Assembly: GCA_034670405.1 (NCBI GenBank)
Contig: JAXDDX010000221.1
Coordinates: 445,001-509,000, forward strand
DNA: 64,000 nucleotides
Source of the DNA: Hoplostethus atlanticus
Lineage: Eukaryota; Chordata; Actinopteri; Trachichthyiformes; Trachichthyidae
Direction of reading: 5' to 3'
Shown one piece after another: positions 35,491 through 59,616 of this stretch. Every line of letters starts with the position of its first letter. Within the stretch, counting starts at the first letter, position 1. The translations under genes were made by a program, and so were the position numbers. The notes beneath the pieces were generated by a model. That model saw nothing but the letters and a program-made list of their open reading frames with translations, was not told the origin of the DNA and did not search any database.

Positions 35491-35525
<35 letters not shown>
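35474..35525 (+). repeat. (AAT)n microsatellite
   Basis: About 17 aat units, two interruptions. Confidence 0.95.
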
Positions 35526-35939
35526 TCGTAAACATGATAAATCTTTCATCTTTAACAAGCTCATCTTTAAAGGGGCATTAAGTAATGTATGACCCCTACT
35601 GGCGACCAGTAGTAACTACAACAACAGAGAGCGAGCTCTGAAAGCCAGAAAGTAATCGTCATTGGTATTGATGAGCAGCCTTATCATCCTCCACAGATGT
35701 ATCATGCTAACTTTGTGCTATGAGGCAGTAAAAGCCTCACTTATTGCCCCTTTAATGAAAGATGCCTCCATATCTAAAAAACAAGCCGTAGTGCTGCTGC
35801 AGCCGACCAATCGGAGTGACACTTTAATTGCGTCTCTGTTTGTTCTTGGAGACGAGACCGGCTGCTACCAGCTGATGTGTGTGACGCCAGTTTAATGATG
35901 CTATTCTAGTAAAACTGGGTAAGTCATATCTGTCTCCCT

Positions 35940-36180
35940 GCACTGCAAAGAATATCCACCTCAACAAGCCATTTAATCTAGATCTGAGTTCTTATTTTTC
36001 AAGTGGAAAAATCCACCGGTGGAGTGCAATAATTTCACTTGTTTCCAATGCAAATCATGTTTCATGGATTTTTGTGAATCAAGTCTCAAGATACTGAGCC
36101 AAAAAAGTAAAACGACTTTGGAAACAAGTGGAATTATCTGATGCCCACTGGTTTTAAGAAAAATAAGAGTTTAAAGATAC
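35940..36180. mobile_element. Family F-like repeat, diverged
   Basis: cactgcaaagaatatccacc followed by caagatactgag- and gaaacaagtggaattatc-type words, like fish hAT-type non-autonomous elements. Assigned by eye only. Confidence 0.4.
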
Positions 36181-36800
36181 ACAAGGCAGCGAGAGGTTAA
36201 CTGTTTGAAAATAATTTTGAGCTGCAAAACCCAGAAATCCTGTAAGGTTACGTCAAGTAAAAGCTCATGTTGGTGAGTCCAGCCTTCTCTGGACGAAGCC
36301 TCTCTGCTGTTCAGGAGACAGTTTGCATTTGGATTAAGTTTTGATTCACTTCCTGTGGGCAGAGATTTCCCGCCAGTGACCATACCCGACACCAGGATGT
36401 AATTTGGACCAACAGGGTGAATCTACGGCGTCTCAGTTGGTTTGGATGGGACGCTCTTCTCTGTTGGACCTGTTGTGATTTAGTCGGGTGTGTTTTTACA
36501 TAAGCATCTTTCCTAGGGCAGCTTTAAATCTGGATGCAAGGCATTTTCTGCAGTGTGTCTTCATGGAAATCAAAACTATGGAAGCGTGCCAGGGGGAATT
36601 CCACAGAAGGCCAACGAGGTGCCAAAAGCAGATTTCCATGGAATCAACTCCATAAAACCGCAGCGGTGAAAGGAGCGTTAGTTCACGGTTCAGGACACCG
36701 CCAGCCCCCCTGCTGCTCTGAAATCTACCAGAAATGGTCTTGATGTAACGGATGTAGTGGGATGAGGACACTTTCTATGCATCAATATCACCAAGATGTT
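36181..36800. other. Intergenic, no gene recognised
   Basis: No supported coding region. Confidence 0.45.
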
Positions 36801-36813
36801 GTCGCTGGGTCCT

Positions 36814-36920
36814 GTCTGTCTCTCTGTCTGTCTCACTGTCTGTCTGTCTCCCTCACCGTCTGTCTGTCTGTCTGTCTCTCTCACTGTCTGTCTGTCTGTC
36901 TCACTGTCTGTCTGTCTGTG
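36814..36920 (+). repeat. (TCTG)n microsatellite
   Basis: ctgtctgtctgtctc runs broken by ctcactgtc. Confidence 0.9.
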
Positions 36921-38184
36921 TACTGTTGAAACTGGCTGGTTCAGGACCCTCAATAAACCCTTCTCTGCTTCCCTGCACATACACACACAGTCACAGTCAC
37001 ATTCTCACATGCAGACAAGCATGACACAACATGCATGCATTCATACACACTTGCTCATATACAAATTGCACGTAAACACATACACATTCTCAGCATACTA
37101 TCGGGGGGGTGGGGGGGGACTGTATCAGTCAGACTGAGGGAAAAGTATGAAGGTAAAATACAAACTTTACTCTGAAAGATTCGCTCTCCACATCTGTAAA
37201 TTGATGTCTGTAGTTACAGAACAAAATCTGAGTTCTGTACAACGATAGATGATCACAAGGAAGAGTCAATAAATTATAAAATATTAATTTCAGAACTTTT
37301 TGCATTCACGAGTACAGATCTTACTTACTCATAGAAATGAAAGAACTCAATAGAGGACGGCGGTGTTTCCCTCCTTACTGCCTGGAGGAAGTGCCCCCCT
37401 GCTGTGAGGGTGTAATTCATATTACTGTAAACAGAGGTATTCCTGTCACGGTGGTGTATTTCAATATGTTCCTAGCCCACCTGACAGCCAGAGCGGTTGT
37501 TTGACTTTACGCAACAGCAGCAACACCCGAGAGGGCATTCCTGACTGGGAGGACGCGTACCACGGCGATGTGGTAACGCCGTTCCATGGAAATGAAAACG
37601 GTGACGCAGCACCGGGACAATTAAGTGGAGCGTCTGAGATCTCTGTTGTCAGCTAAAGCCGGGAGGGGTTTGGAACAGCAGAGCTTCACTACTGCTGGAA
37701 GATTCAAGCCTGGCCTCCAAAACCCGAGTCAGAAGGATATCTGGTCCTCGGGGTCTGATCCCTCCCCTGTGACCACATCCTGTAAAAGTCCATCTAAATA
37801 ATGTGCTAACCCAACTTTAGCGCTCCTGCTGGTGCTAAAACTATATTTCTTGGCATTGAAATATATCAGGAGTGTCTTGTAATTTCAATCAGGATTTGGA
37901 CCGGAAAGTGAGTCTTGAAAGCCAGAGGTCTGCCAAGTCCATTAGTCCTCAGTATTGATCATCAAGCCCATCAACCCTGCAAATATATTATGGTCATTTT
38001 AATGTGGGGCAGTAAAAACTTTACTTATATCTTAACTCCCCGTAGCGCTTATTCTTTATTCTTTATTCTCATAGCTATTAAATTGCTGCAAAGCGCCGCC
38101 TCAAGCAGCTTATTGCTGAAATCTACTGTATGACTGAGTTTGGGAACGTTTGCTGTTGTTTTTTTCAATTCATTTAAAGCTGAG
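36921..38184. other. Intergenic, no gene recognised
   Basis: No supported coding region. There is a short G-rich run at 37101-37120. Confidence 0.45.
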
Positions 38185-38352
38185 GCGGGCCTCGTGGTTA
38201 AAGACACCGTCCTTCACCTGGGTAACCCGGGTTCAAGTCCTGTGTCCTGCTGGATCTCTGCCAGCTCTGCTAGGTCTGACCGCTGACCTTTGACCTCCCA
38301 GTGGAGGGGGGGCAAGAGTTCCCTACATAGATCAATAAAGTAACACATTTGA
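38185..38352 (+). mobile_element. tRNA-derived SINE, same family as 7629-7770
   Basis: A-box-like gcgggcctcgtggtta (38185-38200) and B box gggttcaagtcc (38229-38240). The tail has gatcaataaagtaacacatt, as in the first copy. Confidence 0.75.
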
Positions 38353-38614
38353 TGCATGGCACGGTTTAGCTCCAAGTTGACGTCTAACTAAACCACTGAA
38401 AGGTTCTCACATCCACGTCAATACTGTGTCACCTGCAGCTTCAGTTTCTGTTTTGACTCTCGGCCTGATGGACGGAGACGCTCCCTGACATGTTTTGTCT
38501 TCCTCCGGTCTCCTGCTGGTTCCTCTCCGTTCTCCCTTCATCTCCAGTTTCTTCCTGAGCTGGAGACTCGGTCTGCCTGGAGGAGGATATAGAGGTGTTG
38601 GGCTTCATACTGAC

Positions 38615-38720
38615 CGCTGTTCTTCCATTAGCCTAAAGGTCACAGGTTCAATCCCCGCAATAAGCAATGTGTCCATCAGCAGCTGTAAGTGGAGTGTCGA
38701 AGTGTCCTTGAAGACGCTGG
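38615..38720 (+). mobile_element. tRNA-derived SINE remnant
   Basis: Contains aaaggtcacaggttcaatcc (B box) and gcaatgtgtccatcagcagc, related to the copy at 20826-21060. Confidence 0.55.
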
Positions 38721-39772
38721 AGACTATGAGTCCCTCTGGGATAAAGTAGAAGTTGGTTTCCTGAGACCTGTGAAGAGTTTGACTGACTTCCTCTCAGGTC
38801 AGGTTTATTATAGAGCCCGTTATCACGAACAAGCCTCAAAGGACTTTACAGGCCAAACCAAATCAGGCTGATAGACAATCAGATTATAACAGAACGTAGA
38901 ATAATGCTGAAGCAGGAAGCTGCAGCCTGACAGGAATCGGGTGACTTTTTAGGTGGAACTAAATCAGCTGAGAATCAGTTATGACAGTTAAGATGTTACA
39001 GAATATAATCAGAACTAAAGCATATAAACAACAATTCATTTCCTTTCCATTCCTTAACGTTTCCTCCATTCCTTAACGTTTTCACCCTCCCACTCTGCTT
39101 TAACTGCGAGTATTAACAGGATGTGTATGAATCAATGTGCAGCAAAAGATTGAACTCGAATGAAGATTTTATTAGTAAACTGAACTGTACAAAAAACACA
39201 GAAGTATCTACATTTAGCTTGTGTATTTACATGAGCCTGGTCCCGACCAACACAGGTTCCACATGCTACATAACTACATTAGAGCAACAACAACGAAAGG
39301 TCTGCTATACATTAGGATTTATGATGTTAGTTGCATCAAAGCCCCAAATGATGAAGTGTTAGCATCCCCTTTAATGCTGAATGGACATGAAGTCAACGGT
39401 AGAGAGAGACACATGTTTCATTTCATATTATCAGTGTCCTGCAAAAACCTTGCAACTCCAAAATGTCCAAAACTTCACAGGAATTCAGTAAAAGTGGTTG
39501 TTTCTTCTCCGTTGTATTCATGACTTTTAGCTAACTTTTTATTTCCAGTCCTCTTATTTGGGTCCTGGGTCATGAAACATTTTCTATACAGTAATTCCTA
39601 CATGTCCCAGAATGCCTTTCAACAACCCCAAGAGAAGAGGGTTGTCTGTGCTGTATACATGTAGGTGGAGAGAGTAACTTCCAGGTTTTCCAGTCGAGAA
39701 AAAAAAGGAAGAAATAGAGAGAGAACGAAGCCCTGGTGCCGCCTGGTTGTTCTACCGACCACTACCAATGAC
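38721..39772. other. Intergenic, no gene recognised
   Basis: A repeat remnant (caggtttattatagagcccg) is at about 38797. No gene was seen. Confidence 0.45.
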
Positions 39773-39852
39773 TGGCTGCATTGCATTCTGGTCTATCTTG
39801 GCTACTGCATTGCATTCTGGTCTATCTTGGCTACTGCATTCTGGTCTATCTC
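39773..39852 (+). repeat. About 30-bp tandem repeat, 2.5 units
   Basis: tgcattgcattctggtctat plus cttggctac, repeated; the last unit is shorter. Confidence 0.9.
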
Positions 39853-39984
39853 CTGTCGGTGGAGTAATTGGTCTCTCTCTCTCCTCTGATGGATTTCTCC
39901 TGTATGATTGTTGATCGTCGGTATAGAAAGAAGGCCTTGCTCTTTGATTCTGATTGGCTGACACCAAAACCTGATGGTTACCGT

Positions 39985-40135
39985 TGATGTTTTAGATCCA
40001 CGAAACATTTTCTGATGTCAGACTGGAAATATCTCAAGGTGACGTCATGTCGTCTACGATTGGAGGAAGAACGATACAGACAACTAGATGGACCAGGAAT
40101 GCAACATACATCACCAGTAGCTGGTTTCTTAAGTG
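39985..40135 (+). mobile_element. Dispersed repeat family E, copy 2
   Basis: Matches the reverse complement of 33105-33250 (see that copy). Confidence 0.6.
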
Positions 40136-40434
40136 TTAAAAGTGTTTTAGGAGTTTTACTTCTTCATAATCAGTCATGTTCAGTTTACAAAGAATCAGTT
40201 TCATCAGAGGAAGTCAGTCTTCTTCTGTGGTCGCTACCGCTGCCTCACTATTGTCCTCAAAACGCAGAAACGCTCCAGTATGCCATCAATGTTGAAAACC
40301 TTAAAACATAATCATGAAAGTCTTTACAGGTTAGTTTCCCTACTAAGTGTTTTTATTATTTCTGATTGTATTTTCTTCTTATGTACATTGTTACATTTTG
40401 TCTGCAGCTTTATGTATGACGCTGCTTCCTAAGC

Positions 40435-40510
40435 CTTTTCTCTCTTTGAAAGAGATTTTGTTTACATCTCACTGAGACTACCTGGTTCAATAAAGGTTCA
40501 ATAAACAGAC
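40435..40510 (+). mobile_element. LINE 3' tail remnant
   Basis: gaaagagattttgtttacat followed by ctcactgagactacctggtt and caataaaggttcaataaa is a well-known type of fish LINE 3' end. No ORF is attached. Confidence 0.55.
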
Positions 40511-40647
40511 AGAATTCATACACACCATATTCAAAAATAGATATTCCAGTGCTGGAGAGATGAGGAGACACATGTGGCATTGCCAGGCTCTTTCACTGGA
40601 TACTGAAACAAGCCTGGTTTCTTAAGCAATGGCTCTGGACCTAAAAC

Positions 40648-40653
40648 TTTATT
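40648..40653 (-). promoter_or_regulatory. Candidate poly(A) signal of the DIPK1C homologue
   Basis: TTTATT on + reads AATAAA on the - strand, about 400 bp after the stop codon at 41053. Confidence 0.4.
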
Positions 40654-41052
40654 GTTGTTTGATTCGGTTCACTGGGTTCCAGGATGAGAGATGACGTTTC
40701 TCATTTGGGTCCCATGCTGAGAAAGTTAAGGAATTATATGACCACCTTTCCTCGTCAAAAGGCATTTCACCTTGAAGACAGGGAGCTGATCTACTTCAAT
40801 CCTGGACGAGAATCCTGTCCGGGGCTAAATGCAACACAGGATGGATCACTGCTGTGTCCTGCAGCCTTCCTGGGTATACTCCTGGGGAAACGTGCCCTTG
40901 GAGGAGCTCTCCGCAGGCAAATATCAGTGTTTTTAATCCTTCAGAAGCTTACAAAACACACGTATGTGTTAATGAGGAGTTCAAGTACAGGAGCTTGGTG
41001 GATCCCTCTCATCCTCCCTACGTAGTGCCCTTCAGAGGCCTCTACCGGCTCC

Positions 41053-52987
<11,935 letters not shown>

Positions 52988-53314
52988 CTGGACACAAGGA
53001 GGGAATACAGCAGGGGGGCGTTGGCTAGATTCAGTCACCACCAAAACTTCCAAACCTGTCTGATGGTAAAACCCAACAGTGATCTGACCTCCAGTCAGTT
53101 CATTACAACAGACTTTACCAAGAATCTATCTCCAGAAAGACCTGAGGTTGTTTTTCGGAGGTTATCTGCTGCTTGGTGTGTTTTTGTGTCTCTTTGGTTT
53201 TCTCTCCGCCTCGACGTTCATCTCCTTCTGCTTTTCTTATCGGTTTCTTTTACTGTGTGAGGTCATCCAAGGTGAAGGAGGACATCATACAACTCAGTGA
53301 TCACAGTAATGAAC

Positions 53315-53457
53315 ACACACACACACACACACACAGACGCACACATTCCCAAAACACACTGAGACCCACACACACACACAACTTGGCCACCTTCCACCTC
53401 ACACACATCACTTTCCCCCAACACACAAACACACACACTCCCCAAAACACACATTCT

Positions 53458-53511
<54 letters not shown>
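53315..53511. repeat. (CA)n-rich compound region
   Basis: Arrays at 53315-53334, 53370-53382, 53420-53438 and 53459-53511, with short non-repeat spacers. Confidence 0.92.
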
Positions 53512-53513
<2 letters not shown>

Positions 53514-53854
53514 CTTGGATGTGTCTGAATAGCTCAGTGTCCACAGGTGAGGGATTACCTCTCTAATCCTGCTCTGTCCTCAGGATCCTGTCAGCTGAAC
53601 ACACTGATACAACCAGACTGGTGTTAGCGCTAGTGTGTCTCCACACCAAGGCTATATTTCCCATGAGCCCCGTTGCTTCTTGTCCTCACCAGAAAGATTT
53701 TATTTTTTCCATTTTTATTTTGCAAGTGCTTTGTGTTCATCATCTGTGTGATGTTGGAACGAACACTCATCAGTTATTGATCCGTCTCTGCAGTGATCAG
53801 CTCACGTTCATCCTCGTCTAGACTGAACATCTTCTGCAGGAGAAGATCTTCCTC

Positions 53855-53923
53855 TCCATCTCCATCTCTCTCTCCCTCTCCCTCTCTCTCTCTCGCTCTC
53901 TCTCTCTCTCCATCTCTCTCCCT

Positions 53924-53974
<51 letters not shown>

Positions 53975-53997
53975 TCTCTCCCTCTCTCTCTCTCTTA
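53855..53997 (+). repeat. (TC)n microsatellite
   Basis: About 140 bp of tctctc with ccctc and catctc interruptions. Confidence 0.95.
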
Positions 53998-54064
53998 CTG
54001 TCTGTCTGTATGATTGGTCTCCTCCCTCAGATAAAAGCTGCAAGTGTCCTCTCTTTATCGTGGG

Positions 54065-54065
<1 letters not shown>

Positions 54066-54110
<45 letters not shown>

Positions 54111-54296
54111 TGACGGACTAAACAGGAGTGGGAGGAGAGGTGATGAGAGTCAAATGAGACCCTGCCATAATGCCCTGCCCCCCCCCCCCCCCCTTTACCC
54201 CCACCACCCCATTAACCCCCACTCTCTTCACCCCCTCAGTTGGGCCCACATTTCATGCTGGTTCCTGCTGTCTCTCATCAGACAGAATAACTACTG

Positions 54297-54347
<51 letters not shown>
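54066..54347. repeat. Two (TG)n arrays with a C-rich spacer
   Basis: TG arrays at 54066-54109 and 54297-54348. Between them is a run of about 15 C near 54178-54193. Confidence 0.93.
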
Positions 54348-54349
<2 letters not shown>

Positions 54350-54514
54350 GATATTCATCTTCACAAAATTACTTCTACATTCAATTGAGAAATCTTCCCA
54401 TTGATGTTCTTTTCTGTCCAAACCAAATTGAAGACGTTTTAATGCCTGGAACTGATCTCAAGACCAATTTAAAAACCAAGACATGGAAACAAATCTGACT
54501 AAACCAGCCTGAAC

Positions 54515-54622
54515 ATCTACTGAACGTCTACTGAACACCTACTGAACATCTACTGAACGTCTACTGAACGTCTACTGAACGTCTACTGAACATCTACTGA
54601 ACATCTACTGAACTTCTACTGA
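54515..54622 (+). repeat. 12-bp tandem repeat
   Basis: Nine units of ctactgaacatc/ctactgaacgtc. Confidence 0.93.
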
Positions 54623-55079
54623 ACGTTGTGGAACTAGAGATGGGCAGAATGAGAAACAGGACAACATGAAATAGTAAAGAAATCGTTAAATAGTAGAACT
54701 AGAGACGTGAAGTCCAGCTGTGTTTAGTGAATCTGACCAGTAAATAATTACATTTCATACTGAGTTTTACGGTCAGCAGATTTCACATCGCAGCAGGAAG
54801 AAAAGAGATAAATATCCTGATGGAGGGACCAATAAAGATGGAGTCAGTTTATGATGTACAGGTTCGACCTCAACACGTTAAAAAACCATATTAACTCAGC
54901 TTTGGAAACGGTTTTGATCTGATGTCAGGAAGATGTTTTGGTGCTGATCTCACTAAACGACGCAGGAAGCAGCGGCGGAGACTTTTATTTTGACGTTTTA
55001 CTCACACAGGTTTTCTACTCGACGTCTGAATGTGTTTGTGGTTTCTTGTAAAAAGTTAAGACAAATTATGCCGCGCCAC

Positions 55080-55316
55080 CCACCACCCTCCACCGCCACC
55101 ACCCACCCTCCACCCTCCACCCCCCACCCTCCACCCTCCACCCCCCACCCTGCACACGTTTTGACAGCCACAGCAGCGGTTTGTTTGGAATCAACAGAAG
55201 ACGTTGCCAAAATCAAATGAACACTCACAGAGTATCACTTTAACGAGAAATTAAGTTGACAGTCGGTTCACATCTGTTGTTAGACATCTGGCTGCTGCTT
55301 TACGCCCCCCAGCCCT

Positions 55317-55366
<50 letters not shown>
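55080..55366. repeat. C-rich ccaccctccacc repeat and (CA)n array
   Basis: A ccaccctccaccccc repeat is at 55080-55150. A CA array is at 55319-55366. Confidence 0.9.
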
Positions 55367-55369
<3 letters not shown>

Positions 55370-55439
55370 TGCGTCTCGGGTCATCACTAATAGGAACCTG
55401 ATCTCACTCATATAAAACTCCTGTAAACACAAACCGAGA

Positions 55440-56050
55440 CGCAGCGGGATGAAAACCTGACTGTCACCTTGCGGCTGTGTAACCGGATCTCGTCTCTCCA
55501 GGTCGACGTTACGACAACAACGTCAGCAGAAATGTGAACTTTAGCCTCCAGCCTGAATTAGACACAACAATGCGTATAAAACAGTAACTTCAGGAGCAGC
55601 TAGCAGCTCCAGGTAGCTAACGACGGACAGGAAGAGGAAGTTGCACGGTGCGAGGTAAAGCTATCCGGCTGCTGCAGACTGAATCACCTGGATCCAATCT
55701 GGATACGAGTCAATGGTCACAGACACACTTTGCTTTGTGTGGAAGTCAGCTGCACCAACAAATCAATAGATATATATCTATATAAATATCTAATATCCAG
55801 GCGCTCTTTTGCTAAAAGTAGAAACAGGTTTTTATCTTCGAGCACCTTCAGATCCCAGCCTGGGACGCCGGTCGCCTCGGAGGCCCCGGTCTTTGTTCCA
55901 GCGCTTGGTGAGCTCTCCGGCCTTCACATATCCGCTGTAATTCCCTGGATTTCCTCCCATCACTCCCTCCTCCTCCCAGCTGCTTCCTCCCAGCTCCTGC
56001 CTGCAGCTTGTAAACGCTCCCACCGCGCTGTTTAGAACGGACCGCTGGGC
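55440..56050. promoter_or_regulatory. CpG-richer block, candidate promoter region
   Basis: CpG is more frequent here than nearby, with GC-rich patches around 55480 and 55855-56050. It lies about 2.5-3 kb upstream of the first recognised exon of the DIPK1C homologue, a suitable place for its promoter and exon 1. I found no frame with a membrane segment here. Confidence 0.25.
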
Positions 56051-56058
56051 CGGTTAAT

Positions 56059-56059
<1 letters not shown>

Positions 56060-56094
<35 letters not shown>
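56060..56094. repeat. (TG)n microsatellite
   Basis: About 17 TG units. Confidence 0.95.
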
Positions 56095-56096
<2 letters not shown>

Positions 56097-56627
56097 AGGG
56101 AGGGAGAGAAAAGGGAAATGTGTGTATTCCTGATGTGTGCAGTGTTTGTGTGTGTCGGTTGGAGAGTATAAATCTAGTGTATGTGTGTGTGGTTCGACTG
56201 ATAAGGGTTTCTGAAGGCCGATACTGATTCCACGTTTTCAGTGTTTCCTCCAGAAGTTATTAACAGTGAATTCATTCAGACACTAAAACTCTCCATTGAA
56301 ACTCTTTTAGTGTCAGCAGCTCTTAAGGCATTCAATGGAAGAGACACTACAAATACAACTTTATTGAACAATTAAATTAAAAAGTATTTGCAAAGAAAAT
56401 AAAAAAATCACAGATGGACGACACTGATTGGCTGATATCTGATAATCATAAAAGACCATGTATCGGTCTAGTATCAACGTTTACACATTCACTTCCCTGA
56501 TGCTGAGCTTCATGTATGCAGTTTGTCTTTGGGGATCTGATGCAAATGTCTTTATCTGTGTGCTGGTGTATGTAAGTGCATGTTGTGTGTGTGTGTTGTG
56601 TTGTCGTCAATGATGTGTCTGAGCTCT

Positions 56628-56908
56628 TGTTTATTGGCTCTTGTTTATTTGATACACTTATTTGTCTTAGCTCTTGTTTATTTGATTCTCTTATTTGTCT
56701 CATTTGTTTAAGATATAGTAGGTAGCTAACTTATTGCACTCTTACCTTAACACTAGTTCTGCTCTTAGTTGCTTGTTTAGGAAGGAAATGCACTTACGAT
56801 TTCTGGTGACTAGTAGTTTTCTTGCCTACCTATGTTGAATGCACTCATTGTAAGTCGCTTTGGATAAAAGCGTCTGCTAAATGACTGTAATGTAATGTAA
56901 TGTGTAGA
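56628..56908 (+). mobile_element. LINE 3' end, solo copy
   Basis: Same 3' UTR as at 22508-22857 (reverse) and 23500-23735, ending gtaagtcgctttggataaaa, gcgtctgctaaatg and (taatg)n. It has no 29-bp array. Confidence 0.7.
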
Positions 56909-56954
56909 TGTTTAGGAAGCTTCATGTCCTGTATAAATGAACTGTCTGCTGGTG

Positions 56955-57235
56955 TAGATGTGATGGATGTGATAGGTGTAATGGATGTGATGCATGTAAT
57001 GGATGTGATGGATGTGATGGATATGATAGGTGTGATGGATGTGATGCATGTGGTGGATGTGATGGATGTGATGGATGTGATAGGTGTAATGGATGTGATG
57101 CATGTAATGGATGTGATGGATGTGATGGATATGATAGGTGTGATGGATGTGATGCATGTGGTGGATGTGATGGGTGTGATGGATGTGATGGATGTGATGG
57201 ATGTGATGGATGTGATAGATGTGATGGATGTCGGT
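56955..57235 (+). repeat. 9-bp minisatellite with 108-bp higher-order unit
   Basis: About 31 units of gtgatggat. A variant block with gtgataggtgtaatgg occurs at 56969 and again at 57077, exactly twelve units apart. Confidence 0.92.
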
Positions 57236-58220
57236 GAATGGTGGAGTCCAAGTGAACAACATGGATGCAGTTCCTGTCTCTGCTGTCATCTGAGTTTCTG
57301 CTGAACGCCAACAGCCAGAATGTTTGTCCGACTCCCCCGAAGCTGACGACAAATGGATTTGGACAAGTCGGCTCTCGAAGCATTAGGAACCGTTAATGAA
57401 GTCTGGATCTGTCTGCCAGACAAAGACGGCGCTTAATCAGCGTGGCGTTTTCACAAAAGTCATCTGATTATTGTGAAAACGTTTTGTGTCCTGTCACATT
57501 TCATGCATGTGAAATCCCACGAAAGGCAGCGAGGGCAACCAAAGACGAGACCTTTCGGAGGGTATTATTCACAGTCAAAGACGGCCTTTGTTGTGCGTGG
57601 CGAGCCCAGACTGCAGCCTGACATTCCATAACCGTAAAGCCGAACACACGAGCCTTAAAAGGCACATTAAACAGCCTAATGACATTCCTCTGTGTATTCA
57701 GCCTAAAGGCCCAGATTAACCAAGCATGCAACACAGCAACAAGAGTACCAGGAGCCCAACTCCCAGTAACGAGAGAGGGTTGAACCGCAGGTCAACTTGC
57801 TGAGGTTGTAAACGTTTTTCAGGAATCAGGAGCTGGAGGCGTTTTACTGGAAACCAATCAAAGATATGCTGTGGGAATATCGCCGAAACAATTGATTGAA
57901 CAATTGGTACTTTTTAGAGAATAGTCCTTAGTGTTTTAAAGATATCGAATGATGAACGTCAAAGGTTTTGATAGAAAGCGTAGTAGAAATAAACTCTTCA
58001 AGTGTAGCTGGAAAACATGGCAGCAGGTTATCTCTCATGTCTCTCATGTCGAGTGGTGTCATATATTTCATATATTTCGGTAGATAGCTGATTAAAATGA
58101 CTTCACCACTTCACGTGTGATTTGATCAGATACCAAAATAACGCGTCACTTGAAAGACATTAAGTGGCTCCTTAAGCTTTTCTGAAGTTAAAATGCTTGT
58201 TTTGTATAGCAACAGCATGC
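57236..58220. other. Intergenic, no gene recognised
   Basis: No supported coding region. Confidence 0.45.
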
Positions 58221-58221
58221 A

Positions 58222-58222
58222 T

Positions 58223-58250
<28 letters not shown>
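58222..58250. repeat. (CA)n microsatellite
   Basis: About 14 CA units. Confidence 0.95.
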
Positions 58251-58254
<4 letters not shown>

Positions 58255-58529
58255 ACTCATGTCTGAATTGGCCTTCTCCATCCTCCTTAGGTCTGGAGTG
58301 TAGAGAGGTAGTGATTACTGTGGTGGATCGGCTGCAGAGAGACAGACAGCGTTGTAATCAGACTAATCTCCTTATAGCATCTTTAGTTTAAAATCTCAAC
58401 TGTGTAAAATGGATTATGCTTGTAGATCAAGTTGATTATGGATCATCGTGGCAGGAATTTAGGCTTTCTAGTTGTTTTAACCTTTACATGCTACATGCAG
58501 CTGATGCTCTTATAACAGCAGAATGATAC

Positions 58530-59150
58530 GTTTTACGTCTCAACAGAAGAAGAACTGGGTAGTTAGCATGAGCAGCGATAGCCACCGTGGCTGAACAGAC
58601 AAAGAGAAGAGCGCCACCTACAGGAACTCAAACTCCACCAACAGGAAATACAAGGAGGAAGACGTCACAGTACTGGACACACTGTTTGATTGACAGGTGA
58701 TCTCTGGGGAGAGCAGTGAGGAACACCACAGTGAGGAACACCACAGTGAAGGACACCACAGTGAGGAACACCACAGTGAGGGACACCACAGTGAAGAACA
58801 CCACAGTGAGGGACACCACAGTGAGGGACACCACAGTGAAGAACACCACAGTGAAGAACACCACAGTGAGGAACACCACAGTGAGGAACACCAGTGAGGA
58901 ACACCACAGTGAGGAACACTACAGTGAAGAACACCACAGTGAGGAACACCACAGTGAGGAACACCACAGTGAAGAACACCAGTGAGGAACACCACAGTGA
59001 GGAACAATACAGTGAGGAACACTACAGTGAAGAACACCACAGTGAAGAACACCACAGTGAGGAACACCACAGTGAAGAACACCACAGTGAAGAACACCAC
59101 AGTGAGGAACACCACAGTGAAGAACACCACAGTGAGGAACACTTTAAATT
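58530..59150 (-). mobile_element. Dispersed repeat family B, copy with expanded array
   Basis: Reverse complement of the copy at 27535-27830. The ccaccgtggctgaacagaca, gagcgccacctacaggaact and tgatctctggggagagcagt parts are conserved. The internal array has grown to about 28 units. Confidence 0.8.
58721..59143 (-). repeat. 15-bp minisatellite
   Basis: Units gaacaccacagtgag with gaagaac, gagggac and tac variants. Two units lack 4 bp (near 58891 and 58980). Confidence 0.95.
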
Positions 59151-59389
59151 CCTTCATCAACATTACAAGCAGGTTATTGCAAAAAGGCAAAATACGTTTT
59201 TTTTTACATTACGGGCTCGGGGGAATCATTACCCACAATGCCTCAGCCCGTGTGCTGTTTGTAGCCGGCCTGCTTGTCTTTGGTCGGTGGAGCGAACCGG
59301 TGAGCGGCGATACTGCAGAGACAGACTAGACATAAGACTAGGCATGACAGGAATGTCCTTATGGAGAGGCCCTTAGATGTCCCATTACA

Positions 59390-59391
<2 letters not shown>

Positions 59392-59444
<53 letters not shown>

Positions 59445-59570
59445 TTTTACTATAGTTGTGAACCTTGACCCCTAACCCTAACCCTGATGCTAAGCTAACA
59501 CCCAGAGTGACCTCACTTTGTAAAAATGTCCAACAAACTGGTTCTCACCAGGACAGAAGCAACACAGAAT
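59392..59570 (+). repeat. (CA)n array plus fish repeat with telomere-like core
   Basis: CA at 59392-59441, then cttgttttactatagttgtg, a cccctaaccctaaccct core (59469-59485) and cctcactttgtaaaaatgtc. The order is that of a common teleost interspersed repeat, shortened here. Confidence 0.6.
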
Positions 59571-59616
59571 GAAGGAAAATGAGCTTCGGCGTTGTTGGAC
59601 TATCGTCAGGAGTGAC

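Noticed and set aside
54998-55228. Candidate exon 1 of the DIPK1C homologue on - strand (ends RRRVENLC before gtgagt)
   Set aside because: No membrane segment, glycine-rich part comes from a C-rich repeat, and joining would give a doubled cysteine not expected from the family.
55832-56023. 63-residue frame on - strand in the CpG-richer block as exon 1
   Set aside because: Lacks a hydrophobic anchor and any family similarity.
56912-57383. His/Ile- or Ser/His/Pro-rich frames on - strand and DVMDVM frame on +
   Set aside because: Translation of the 9-bp minisatellite.
58618-59190. 190-residue frame on - strand and several overlapping frames on +
   Set aside because: A read-through of the family B 15-bp array; open in several frames on both strands because the period is a multiple of three.
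59469-59485. Interstitial telomere repeat suggesting a chromosome fusion
   Set aside because: Only about two and a half CCCTAA units, within a common teleost interspersed repeat.
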